In this document: positions 21,801 to 33,800 of the stretch, piece by piece | Layout of the letters: every line of letters starts with the position of its first letter | How positions within the stretch are numbered: the stretch's first letter is position 1 | Assembly (NCBI RefSeq): GCF_024298965.1 | Contig: NZ_CP085193.1 | Location: forward strand, 9,920,001-9,984,000 | Direction of reading: 5' to 3' | From: Streptomyces rapamycinicus NRRL 5491 | GTDB taxonomy: Bacteria; Actinomycetota; Actinomycetes; Streptomycetales; Streptomycetaceae | Length of the DNA: 64,000 nt | The notes under the pieces: model-generated | Database searches by the model: none | The model's input: only the letters and a program-made list of their open reading frames with translations | Told to the model about the DNA's origin: nothing | Made by a program: the position numbers and the translations under genes

Positions 21801-24800
21801 GTGGCAGGGCCTGACCCTGCACGCCGGCAATCCCGGCGAGCTGCGCGTCCGCCTCACCTCACACGATGACGGCACCCTGTCGGCAGAGGCCACCGACAGC
21901 ACAGGCCTCCCCGTCCTGACCGCCCGCTCGCTCACCCTGCGCACCGTCCCCGTATACGAACCGGCCACCAGCACCGACGACCTGCTCACCCTGACCTGGG
22001 CAGGAATCCCCACCCCCCAGCAGACCGGCCTGACGGTGGGTGCGTTTGAAGACCTGGCGGCGGACGGCGATGTGCCGGTACCCGAGGTGGCGGTCTTCAC
22101 CGCACTCCCCGACAGCGACGATCCGCTGGAGCAAACACGAAAGCTGACCGCTCAGGTCCTCCACACACTCCAGGAGTGGCTTGGCGGGGAGCGCTTCAGC
22201 GACAGCACGCTGGTGGTGCGGACCGGCACCGGGTTGGCCGCTGCTGGGGTGTCGGGGTTGATGCGCTCGGCCCAGTCCGAACACCCCGGCCGGTTCGTCC
22301 TGGTCGAAAGCGACGACGCCCTCACCCAGGATCAGCTGGCGGCGGCGGTCGGACTGGATGAGCCGCGGCTGCGGGTCAGCGACGGCCGGTACGAAGTACC
22401 ACGGCTGACCCGCACACATGCCGAAGAGCCTGAGCCTGAAAGGACGTGGGATCCGGATGGCACGGTCCTGATCACGGGCGGTTCAGGTGTGCTGGCGGGG
22501 ATCGCCGCCCGGCACCTGGTGACCGAACGCGGCGTGCGTCATCTCCTGCTGCTGTCCCGCAGCGCCCCGGATGAGGCGCTGATCGGCGAGCTTGGTGAAC
22601 TGGGGGCCCGGGTCGAGACAGCGGCCTGTGACGTGTCCGATCCTGCCGCGCTGACGCAGGTGCTGGCGGGTGTCTCGCCGGAGCATCCCCTGACGGCCGT
22701 GATTCACACCGCGGGCGTGGTGGATGACGGTGTTGTGGAGTCTTTGACCGTGCAGCGGCTGGAGACGGTACTGCGGCCCAAGGCCGACGGTGCGTGGAAC
22801 CTGCACGAGCTCACCCGGGATGCCGACCTGGCCGCGTTCGTCATGTATTCCTCCGCCGCCGGTGTGCTCGGTAGTGCGGGGCAGGGCAACTACGCGGCGG
22901 CCAATGCGTTCCTGGACGCGCTGGCTGAGCAGCGTCACGCTGAGGGTCTGCCCGCACTCGCGGTGGCCTGGGGTCTGTGGGAGGACGCCAGTGGCCTGAC
23001 CGCGCAACTGACCGACACGGACCGTGACCGGATCCGGCGCGGTGGCCTGCGGGCCATCTCCGCCGAGCACGGGATGGGGCTGTTCGACAGCGCGTCACGC
23101 CACAGTGAACCGGTTCTGGTGGCCGCGCCGATGGAGCCGGTACGGGACGCGGAAGTCCCGGCATTGCTGCGGTCGTTGCACCGCCCGATTGCTCGGCGGG
23201 CCGCTGCCGCCGGTGGAGCGCGGTGGCTGGCCGCCCTGGCACCGGCCGAGCGGGAGAAGGCACTGCTGAAGCTGGTGTGTGACAGTGCCGCGACGGTTCT
23301 GGGACACGCCGACACCAGCACCGTCTCCGTAGCCGCCGTGTTCAGGGATCTGGGTGTGGATTCGCTGACTGCGGTGGAACTACGGAACAGTCTGGCGAAG
23401 GCGACGGGGTTGCGGCTGCCCGCCACGTTGGTGTTCGACTATCCGACTCCGACGGCTTTGGCTGTTCGGCTGGGGGAGTTGTTCACCGGCGAGAACCCCG
23501 TACCGGTACGCGGGCCGGTGTCGGCGGTGGCGCAGGACGAGCCGCTGGCGATCGTGGGAATGGCCTGCCGCCTACCTGGTGGAGTCTCGTCGCCTGAGGA
23601 TCTGTGGCGTCTCCTGGAGTCGGGTACAGATGCGGTCTCCGGTTTCCCCACCGACCGTGGCTGGGACGTCGAGAACCTGTACGACATGGCTGGAAAATCG
23701 CACCGTGCTGAGGGTGGCTTCCTGGATGCCGCGGCTGGCTTTGATGCCGGATTCTTCGGCATCAGTCCGCGTGAGGCGTTGGCGATGGATCCGCAGCAGC
23801 GGCTGGTGCTGGAGGTGTCCTGGGAGGCGTTCGAGCGGGCCGGGATCGAGCCCGGTTCCGTGCGCGGCAGCGACACCGGCGTCTTCATGGGCGCGTACCC
23901 CGGTGGTTACGGTGCCGGTGCTGACCTCGGCGGCTTCGCGGCCACCGCCAGCGCGACCAGTGTCCTGTCCGGCCGGGTGTCGTACTTCTTCGGCCTCGAA
24001 GGCCCCGCGTTCACAGTCGACACAGCGTGTTCGTCGTCGCTGGTCGCCCTGCACCAGGCGGGGTATGCCCTCCGGCAGGGAGAGTGCTCGCTGGCCCTGG
24101 TCGGCGGTGTCACCGTGATGGCCACGCCGGAGCTCTTCACCGAGTTCTCGCGGCAGCGTGGTCTGGCCTCCGATGGCCGGTGCAAGGCGTTCGCAGACAG
24201 CGCGGATGGCACGGGATGGGCTGAAGGCGTTGGTGTGCTGCTGGTAGAGCGACTTTCCGACGCCCAGGCCAAGGGCCATCAGGTGTTGGCGGTGGTCCGT
24301 AGCTCGGCGGTCAACCAGGACGGCGCGTCCAACGGTCTGACCGCGCCGAACGGCCCCTCCCAGCAGCGGGTGATCCAAGCCGCTCTCAGTAACGCCGGCC
24401 TCGCCGCGCACGAGGTGGATGTGGTCGAGGCCCACGGCACGGGTACGACGCTGGGCGACCCGATCGAGGCCCAGGCGGTGATCGCCACTTACGGTCAGGA
24501 CCGGGAACGGCCCCTGCTGCTGGGCTCGCTGAAGTCGAACATCGGTCATGCTCAGGCCGCCTCGGGCGTGTCGGGTGTCATCAAGATGGTCATGGCCCTG
24601 CAGCACAACACGGTTCCCCGCACCCTGCACGTGGATGAGCCGTCGCGGCACGTGGACTGGGCGGCGGGTGCGGTTGAGCTGGTGAGGGAGAACCAGCCCT
24701 GGCCCGGCACCGACCGGCCCCGTCGGGCGGGCGTGTCGTCCTTCGGAGTCAGCGGCACCAACGCCCACGTCATCCTGGAGAGCGCACCCCCCGCTCAGCC

Positions 24801-27800
24801 CGCGGAGGAGGCGCAGCCTGTTGAGACGCCGGTGGTGGCCTCGGATGTGCTGCCGCTGGTGATATCGGCCAAGACCCAGCCCGCCCTGACCGAACACGAA
24901 GACCGGCTGCGCGCCTACCTGGCGGCGTCGCCCGGAGTGGATACGCGGGCTGTGGCATCGACGCTGGCGGTGACACGGTCGGTGTTCGAGCACCGCGCCG
25001 TACTCCTTGGAGACGACACCGTCACCGGCACCGCTGTGTCCGATCCCCGGGTGGTGTTTGTTTTCCCGGGGCAGGGGTGGCAGTGGCTGGGGATGGGCAG
25101 TGCGCTGCGGGATTCGTCGGTGGTGTTCGCCGAGCGGATGGCCGAGTGTGCGGCGGCGTTGAGTGAGTTTGTGGACTGGGATCTGTTCACGGTTCTGGAT
25201 GATCCGGCGGTGGTGGACCGGGTTGATGTGGTCCAGCCCGCTTCGTGGGCGGTGATGGTTTCCCTGGCCGCGGTGTGGCAGGCGGCCGGTGTGCGGCCGG
25301 ATGCGGTGATCGGCCATTCGCAGGGTGAGATCGCCGCGGCGTGTGTGGCGGGTGCGGTGTCGTTGCGGGATGCCGCCCGGATCGTGACCTTGCGCAGCCA
25401 GGCGATCGCCCGGGGCCTGGCGGGCCGGGGCGCGATGGCATCCGTCGCCCTGCCCGCGCAGGATGTGGAGCTGGTCGACGGGGCCTGGATCGCCGCCCAC
25501 AACGGTCCCGCCTCCACCGTGATCGCGGGCACCCCGGAAGCGGTCGACCATGTCCTCACCGCTCATGAAGCGCGAGGGGTGCGGGTGCGGCGGATCACCG
25601 TCGACTATGCCTCGCACACCCCTCATGTCGAGCTGATCCGCGACGAACTGCTCGACATCACTAGCGACAGCAGCTCGCAGGCCCCGCTCGTGCCGTGGCT
25701 GTCGACCGTGGACGGCTCCTGGGTCGACAGCCCGCTGGACGGGGAGTACTGGTACCGGAACCTGCGTGAGCCGGTCGGTTTCCACCCCGCCGTCGGCCAG
25801 TTGCAGGCCGAGGGTGACACCGTGTTCGTGGAGGTCAGCGCCAGCCCGGTGTTGTTGCAGGCGATGGACGACGATGTCGTCACGGTTGCCACGCTGCGTC
25901 GTGACGACGGCGACGCCACCCGGATGCTCACCGCCCTGGCACAGGCCTATGTCCACGGCGTCACCGTCGACTGGCCCGCCATCCTCGGCACCGCCACAAC
26001 CCGGGTACTGGACCTTCCGACCTACGCCTTCCAGCACCAGCGGTACTGGCTCAGGAGCGTGGACCGGGCGGCTGCCGACGGTCATCCACTGCTGGGCACC
26101 GTAGTGGCACTGCCCGGCTCCGACGGTGTGGTGCTCACCGGGCGGGTGTCGCTGGCCACCCATACATGGCTGGCCGATCACGCGGTCCGGGGCAGTGTCC
26201 TGCTACCCGGGACCGCATTTGTGGAACTGGTCGTCCGCGCCGCCGACGAGGTCGAGTGCGACGTCGTTGACGAGTTGGTGATCGAAACCCCGCTCCTGCT
26301 GCCGCAGACCGGAGGCGTCCAACTGTCCGTGTCCGTCGGCGGAGCCGACGAGTCCGGGCACCGCGCGGTGATGGTCTTCTCCCAGGCGGACAACACCGAT
26401 ACCTGGACCCGGCACGTCACGGCGACAGTCAGCACCTCTGACTCGACGGTCTCGCTGCCGGAGTTTGCCTCGTGGCCACCAGCCCAGGCCCGGCCGGTGA
26501 GCGTGGCCGACTTCTACGACCGGCTGGCTGCGGCAGGTACCGAGTACGGTCCCGCGTTCCAGGGGCTGCAGGCCGCGTGGCGTGACGGGGACACCGCCTA
26601 CGCCGAGGTTGCTCTGGCCGAGGAGCAGGCGCAGGAGGCGGCACGGTTCGCGGTGCATCCGGCGCTGTTGGACGCCGCCCTGCACGCCAGCGTCTTGAAC
26701 ACACCCGACGCTGAGCAGCAGAGCCTGCGGATGCCGTTCTCCTGGAGCCACGTCCAAGTCCATGCCACTGGCTCGGCCACGCTGCGTGTTGCGATGACAC
26801 CGACAACAGACGGCTGGAGTGTGCACGTCGCCGATGACGACGGTCGGCCGGTGGCCACCATCGGCTCATTCGTGACGCGCCCGGTGACAGCCGACGCGCT
26901 CGGCTCCGCAGCCGATGACCTGCTCAGGGTGGTCTGGACGGAGATCCCCATTCCCCAGCAGACCGGTCTGACCACTGGCCGGTTCGAGGATCTCGTGGAC
27001 GCCGATGTGCCGGTGCCCGAGGTGGTGGTCTACACCGCGCGTCCCGACACCGACGGCAGCCCTGATCCGCTGGCACAGACTCGCACGTTGACCGCCCAGG
27101 TTCTCCAGGCAGTCCAGGCATGGCTGGCCGGGGAACGTTTCACCGACAGCACGCTGGTCGTGCGGACCGGCACCGGGTTGGCCGCCGCCGCGGTGTCAGG
27201 GCTGATGCGTTCGGTCCAGTCGGAGCACCCGGGCCGGTTCGTTCTGGTGGAAGGCGACGACGACACCCTCACCCCGGACCAGCTGGCGGCGACCGCCGGG
27301 CTGGACGAGCCGCGGCTGCGGGTCTGCGACGGCCGGTTCGAGGTACCGCGGCTGGCGCGGGCGAATACGCCGGAGAGCAGCCCGCTGACGATCCCCGACG
27401 ATCGTGCCTGGCTGCTGGAACAACCCCGCAGCGGAACCCTGCAAGACCTCGCTCTGGTACCCACCGACACCGCCGAACGGCCCCTGCGACCCGGCGAAGT
27501 ACGCATAGACGTACGCGCCGCAGGCCTGAACTTCCGCGACGTTCTTATCGCGCTCGGCACTTATCCCGGTGAGGCTGTGATCGGGGCTGAAGCTGCGGGC
27601 GTGGTGCTCGAGGTCGGCCCGGAGGCCCACGACCTGGCCCCGGGAGACCGAGTGTTCGGTCTTGTGGGCGGCGGATTCGGGGCGGTCGCGATCGCCGACC
27701 GTCGAATGCTCGCCGTGATTCCTGATGGCTGGTCGTTCACTACGGCGGCGTCCGTGCCGGTTGTGTTCGCCACCGCGTATTACGGGCTGGTGGATCTGGG

Positions 27801-30800
27801 CGGGCTGAGTGCGGGTGAGTCCGTGCTGATCCACGCCGCCGCGGGTGGTGTGGGCATGGCAGCGACCCAGATCGCTCGCCACCTCGGCGCGCAGATCTAC
27901 GCGACCGCCAGCGCGGGCAAGCAGCACATTCTGTACGAGGCGGGTCTGGACGGCACTCGGATCGCGGATTCCCGCACCACGGGCTTCCGGGAAGCGTTCC
28001 TGAACACTACCGACGGCCGGGGTGTCGATGTCGTCCTGAACTCCCTCAGCGGTGACTTCGTCGACGCCTCCCTCGACCTGCTGCCCCGCGGCGGCCGGTT
28101 CGTGGAAATCGGCAAGACCGACATCCGCGACCCGCACCGGATCACCGCCGACCGGCCCGGCACCACGTACCAGGCGTGCGACCTGATGGACGTCGGCCCG
28201 GACCGGCTGCGGGAGATCATTACCGAAATCCTCAGCCTGTTCGGACAAGGCGTCCTACAGCCGCTGCCCGTACAAACTTGGGACATTCGCCAAGCTCGCG
28301 ATGCGTTCAGCTGGATGAGCCGCGCGCGGCACATCGGCAAGATCGTCCTCACCATCCCCCGCCGGCCGGACCCCGACGGCACCATCCTGATCACCGGCGG
28401 TTCCGGCGTTCTGGCAGGCATCCTCGCCCGCCACCTGGCAGCCGAACACGGTGCACGTCACCTCCTGCTGCTGTCCCGCACCGCTCCCGACGAAGCACTG
28501 ATCAAGGAGCTTGCCGAGCTGGGCGCCCGGGTCGAGACAGCGGCCTGCGACGTGTCGGACCGTGCCGGGCTGGCACGGGTGCTGGCGGGCGTATCACCGG
28601 AACACCCGCTGACGGCGGTGATCCACACCGCCGGCGCACTCGACGACGGCGTCGTGGAATCCCTCACCACACAACAGCTCGACACGGTGCTACGGCCCAA
28701 GGCCGACGGCGCCTGGCACCTACACGAGCTCACCCGGGATGCCGACCTGGCGGCATTCGTCGTGTACTCGTCGGCTGCCGCTGTGCTGGGTAATGAGGGG
28801 CAAGGCAACTACGCGGCGGCGAACGCGTTCCTGGACGCCCTGGCCGAACAACGGCGTACCCAGGGCCTGCCCGCACTCGCGCTGGCGTGGGGTCCGTGGG
28901 AGTACACCGGGGACCTGACCGCGCAACTGACCGGCACCGACCAGGACCGGATCCGGTGCAGCGGCATGCGAACCATCACCGCTGAGGACGGAATGCGGCT
29001 GTTCGACACCGCGTCGCACCATGGCGAACCGCTCTTGGTGCCCGCGGTGTTGGACCCGACCCGAGACGGCGAAGTCCCTGCGTTGCTGCGTTCGTTGCGT
29101 CGCCCGATTGCCCGGCGGGCCGCTTCCGCCGACGGTGGGGTGCAGTGGCTGGCCGCCCTGGCACCGGCCGAGCGGGAGAAGGCGCTGCTGAAGCTGGTGT
29201 GTGACAGTGCCGCCATGGTTCTGGGGCACGCCGACGCACGCAGCATTCCGGCGGCTGGCGCGTTCAAGGATCTGGGTGTGGATTCGCTGATGGCGGTGGA
29301 ACTACGGAACGGTCTGGTGAAGGCGACGGGGTTGCGGTTGCCGGCCACGTTGGTGTTCGACTATCCGACCCCGACGGTCTTGGCTGCTCGGTTGGACGAG
29401 TTGTTCACCGGCGAGAACCCTGCACCGGTACGCGGGCCGGTGTCGGTGGTGGGGCAGGACGAGCCGTTGGCGATTGTGGGTATGGCGTGCCGTTTGCCGG
29501 GTGGGGTGTCGTCGCCGGAGGATCTGTGGCGTTTGGTCGAGTCGGGTACGGATGCGGTCTCCGGATTTCCCACTGACCGTGGCTGGGACGTGGAGAACCT
29601 GTACGACTCTGATCCGGAGGCGGCGGGGAAGTCGTATTGCGTGCAGGGTGGCTTCCTGGACACGGCGGCTGGCTTCGACGCCGGATTCTTCGGGATCAGT
29701 CCGCGTGAGGCGTTGGCGATGGATCCGCAGCAGCGGCTGCTGTTGGAGGTGTCCTGGGAGGCGTTCGAGCGGGCCGGGATCGAGCCCGGTTCCGTACGCG
29801 GCAGCGACACCGGCGTTTTCATAGGGGCATTCCCCGTTGGCTACGGCGCCGGGTTCGATCGCGAAGGTTATGGCGCCACGTCCGGCCCCAGCGTGTTGTC
29901 CGGCCGGGTGTCGTACGTCTTCGGCCTTGAGGGCCCGGCGATCACGATGGACACGGCGTGCTCCTCGTCCCTGGTTGCTTTGCATCTGGCGGCGCAGGCG
30001 TTGCGCAATGGTGAGTGTTCGATGGCGTTGGCCGGTGGTGTGACGGTGATGGCCACGCCGGAGGTCTTCACCGAGTTCGCCCGGCAGCGTGGTCTGGCCT
30101 CCGATGGCCGGTGCAAGGCGTTCGCGGACAGTGCGGACGGTGCCGGTTTCTCCGAAGGCGCGGGTCTGCTGCTGGTCGAGCGGCTGTCCGACGCCCGCCG
30201 TAACGGTCACCAGGTGTTGGCGGTGGTGCGTGGATCGGCGGTGAACCAGGACGGTGCGTCGAACGGTCTGACCGCGCCGAATGGTCCTTCGCAGCAGCGG
30301 GTGATTCGGGCCGCTCTCAGCAATGCGGGTCTGAGTACGGCTGACGTGGATGTGGTCGAGGCGCACGGCACGGGTACGACGCTGGGTGACCCGATCGAGG
30401 CCCAGGCGCTGCTGGCGACCTATGGCCAGGACCGTGAGCAGCCGTTGCTGCTGGGCTCGTTGAAGTCGAACATCGGTCATACGCAGGCTGCCTCGGGTGT
30501 GTCGGGTGTTATCAAGATGGTGATGGCGCTGCGGCACGGTTTCGTGCCGCGCACGTTGCATGTGGATGAGCCGTCGCGGCATGTGGACTGGGCGGCGGGT
30601 GCGGTTGAGCTGGTGAGGGAGAACCAGCCCTGGCCCGGCACCGACCGGCCCCGCCGGGCAGGCGTGTCATCCTTCGGAGTCAGCGGCACCAACGCCCACG
30701 TCGTCCTGGAGAGCGCACCCCCCGCACAGCCCGCGGAAGAGGAGCAGCCTGTTGAGACGCCGGTGGTGGCCTCGGATGTGCTGCCGCTGGTGATATCGGC

Positions 30801-33800
30801 CAAGACCCAGCCCGCCCTGACCGAACACGAAGACCGGCTGCGCGCCTACCTGGCGGCGTCGCCCGGGGCGGATACGCGGGCTGTGGCATCGACGCTGGCG
30901 GTGACGCGGTCGGTGTTCGAGCACCGCGCCGTACTCCTTGGAGATGACGCCGTCACCGGCACCGCGGTGACCGACCCCCGGGTGGTGTTTGTTTTCCCGG
31001 GGCAGGGGTGGCAGTGGCTGGGGATGGGCAGTGCACTGCGGGATTCCTCGGTGGTGTTCGCCGAGCGGATGGCCGAGTGTGCGGCGGCGTTGAGTGAGTT
31101 TGTGGACTGGGATCTGTTCGCCGTGCTGGATGATCCGGCGGTGGTGGACCGGGTTGATGTGGTTCAGCCTGCTTCGTGGGCGGTGATGGTTTCGCTGGCC
31201 GCGGTGTGGCAGGCGGCCGGTGTGCGGCCGGATGCGGTGATCGGTCATTCGCAGGGTGAGATCGCCGCGGCCTGTGTGGCCGGTGCGGTGTCACTACGCG
31301 ATGCCGCCCGGATCGTGACCTTGCGCAGCCAGGCGATCGCCCGGGGCCTGGCGGGCCGGGGCGCGATGGCATCCGTCGCCCTGCCCGCGCACGAGATCGA
31401 GCTGGTCGACGGGGCCTGGATCGCCGCCCACAACGGTCCCGCCTCCACCGTGATCGCGGGCACCCCGGAAGCAGTCGACCATGTCCTCACCGCTCATGAA
31501 GCACGAGGGGTGCGGGTGCGGCGGATCACCGTCGACTATGCCTCGCACACCCCCCACGTCGAGCTGATCCGCGACGAACTACTCGGCATCACCGCCGGTA
31601 TCGGTTCGCAGCCTCCGGTGGTGCCGTGGCTGTCGACGGTGGACGGCTCCTGGGTCGACAGCCCGCTGGACGGGGAGTACTGGTACCGGAACCTGCGTGA
31701 GCCGGTTGGTTTCCACCCCGCCGTCAGTCAGTTGCAGGCTCAGGGCGACGCCGTGTTCGTGGAGGTCAGCGCGAGTCCGGTGTTGTTGCAGGCGATGGAC
31801 GACGATGTCGTCACGGTTGCCACGCTGCGTCGTGACGACGGGGACGCCACCCGGATGCTCACCGCCCTGGCACAGGCCTATGTCCACGGCGTCACCGTCG
31901 ACTGGCCCGCCATCCTCGGCACCACCACGGCCCGGGTGCTGGACCTTCCGACCTACGCCTTCCAACACCAGCGGTACTGGGTCAAGAGCGTGGACCGGGC
32001 GGCTGCGGATGGTCATCCGTTGCTGGGTGCGGTGGTGGAGTTGCCTGAATCCGATGGTGTGCTGTTGACCGGGCGGGTATCGCTGGCCACCCACGCGTGG
32101 CTGGCTGATCACGCGGTCTGGGGCAGTGTCCTGCTGCCCGGTACCGCATTTGTGGAGCTGGTTGTCCACGCCGCTGGCGAGGTCGGTTGTGACGTTGTCG
32201 ATGAGCTGGTGATCGAAACCCCGCTCCTGCTGCCGCAGACCGGCGGTGTGCAATTGTCCGTGTCCGTCGGCGAGGCCGACGAGTCCGGACACCGGGTGGT
32301 GACGGTCTTCTCCCGGGCGGACAACGCCGATACCTGGACCCGGCACGTTTCCGCCACCGTCAGGGTTTCCGACACGACTGTCCCACCGTCGGACCTCACC
32401 GCGTGGCCACCTGCGCAGGCCAAGCCGGTGGACGTGGCGGGCTTCTACGACCAGCTGACCGGGATGGGTTACGAGTACGGACCTGCCTTCCAGGGTTTGC
32501 AGGCCGCGTGGCGTGATGGGGACACTGTCTTCGCCGAGGTTGCTCTGGCTGAGGAGCAGGTGCGGGAGGCGGCGCGATATGCCGTGCATCCGGCTCTACT
32601 GGATGCGGCTCTGCATGCCTGCACCTTGAATGCGTCCGATGCCGAGGTGGGTGTGGGGCTGCCGTTCTCCTGGAACGGTGTTCGGGTCCATGCTGGTGGT
32701 TCGGCCATGTTGCGTGTCGCGGTGACGCAGGCGGCGGATGGCTGGAGTGTGCGGGTCGCTGATGACATCGGTCGGCCGGTGGCTAGCGTGGGTTCGCTCG
32801 TGACGCGCCCGGTGACGGCCGACGCGCTCGGTTCCGCTGCCGATGACCTGCTCGCCTTGACCTGGGCAGGAATCCCCACCCCCCAGCAGACCGGCCTGAC
32901 GGTCGGCCGGTTCGAGGAGCTGGTGTCGGACGGTGATGTGCCGGTGCCCGAGGTGGCGGTCTTCACCGCACTCCCCGACAACGACGACGACCCGCTGGAG
33001 CAAACACGAAAGCTGACCGGTCAGGTCCTCCAGGCAGTTCAGGAGTGGCTTGGCGGGGAGCGCTTCAGCGACAGCACGCTGGTGGTGCGGACCGGTACTG
33101 GTTTGGCCGCTGCTGGGGTGTCGGGGTTGATGCGGTCGGCCCAGTCCGAACACCCCGGCCGGTTCGTCCTGGTCGAGAGTGATGACGACGCCCTCGCTCC
33201 GGATCAGCTGGCGGCGGCGGTCGGACTGGATGAGCCGCGGCTGCGGATCAGCGACGGCCGCTTCGAAGCGCCACGACTGACCCGTACGCATGCCGCTGAA
33301 CCCGAGTCAGAGAAGGTGTGGGATCCGGATGGCACGGTCCTGATCACCGGTGGTTCGGGTGTGCTGGCGGGGATCGCCGCCCGGCACCTGGTGGCCGAAC
33401 GCGGCGTGCGTCATCTCCTTCTGCTGTCCCGCAGCGCCCCGGACGAGGCACTGATCAACCAACTCGGCGAACTGGGAGCCCGGGTCGAGACAGCGGCCTG
33501 TGACGTGTCCGATCGTGCCGCGCTGGCCCAGGTGCTGGCGGGTGTGTCACCGGAGCACCCCCTGACGGCCGTGATTCACACCGCGGGCGCACTCGATGAC
33601 GGTGTGGTCGAATCTTTGACCGCGCAGCGGCTGGACGCGGTGTTGCGGCCCAAGGCCGATGGCGCGTGGAACCTGCACGAGCTCACCCGGGATGCCGACC
33701 TGGCGGCGTTCGTCATGTATTCCTCCGCCGCCGGTGTGCTCGGTAGTGCGGGGCAGGGCAACTACGCGGCGGCCAATGCGTTCGTGGACGCGCTGGCTGA

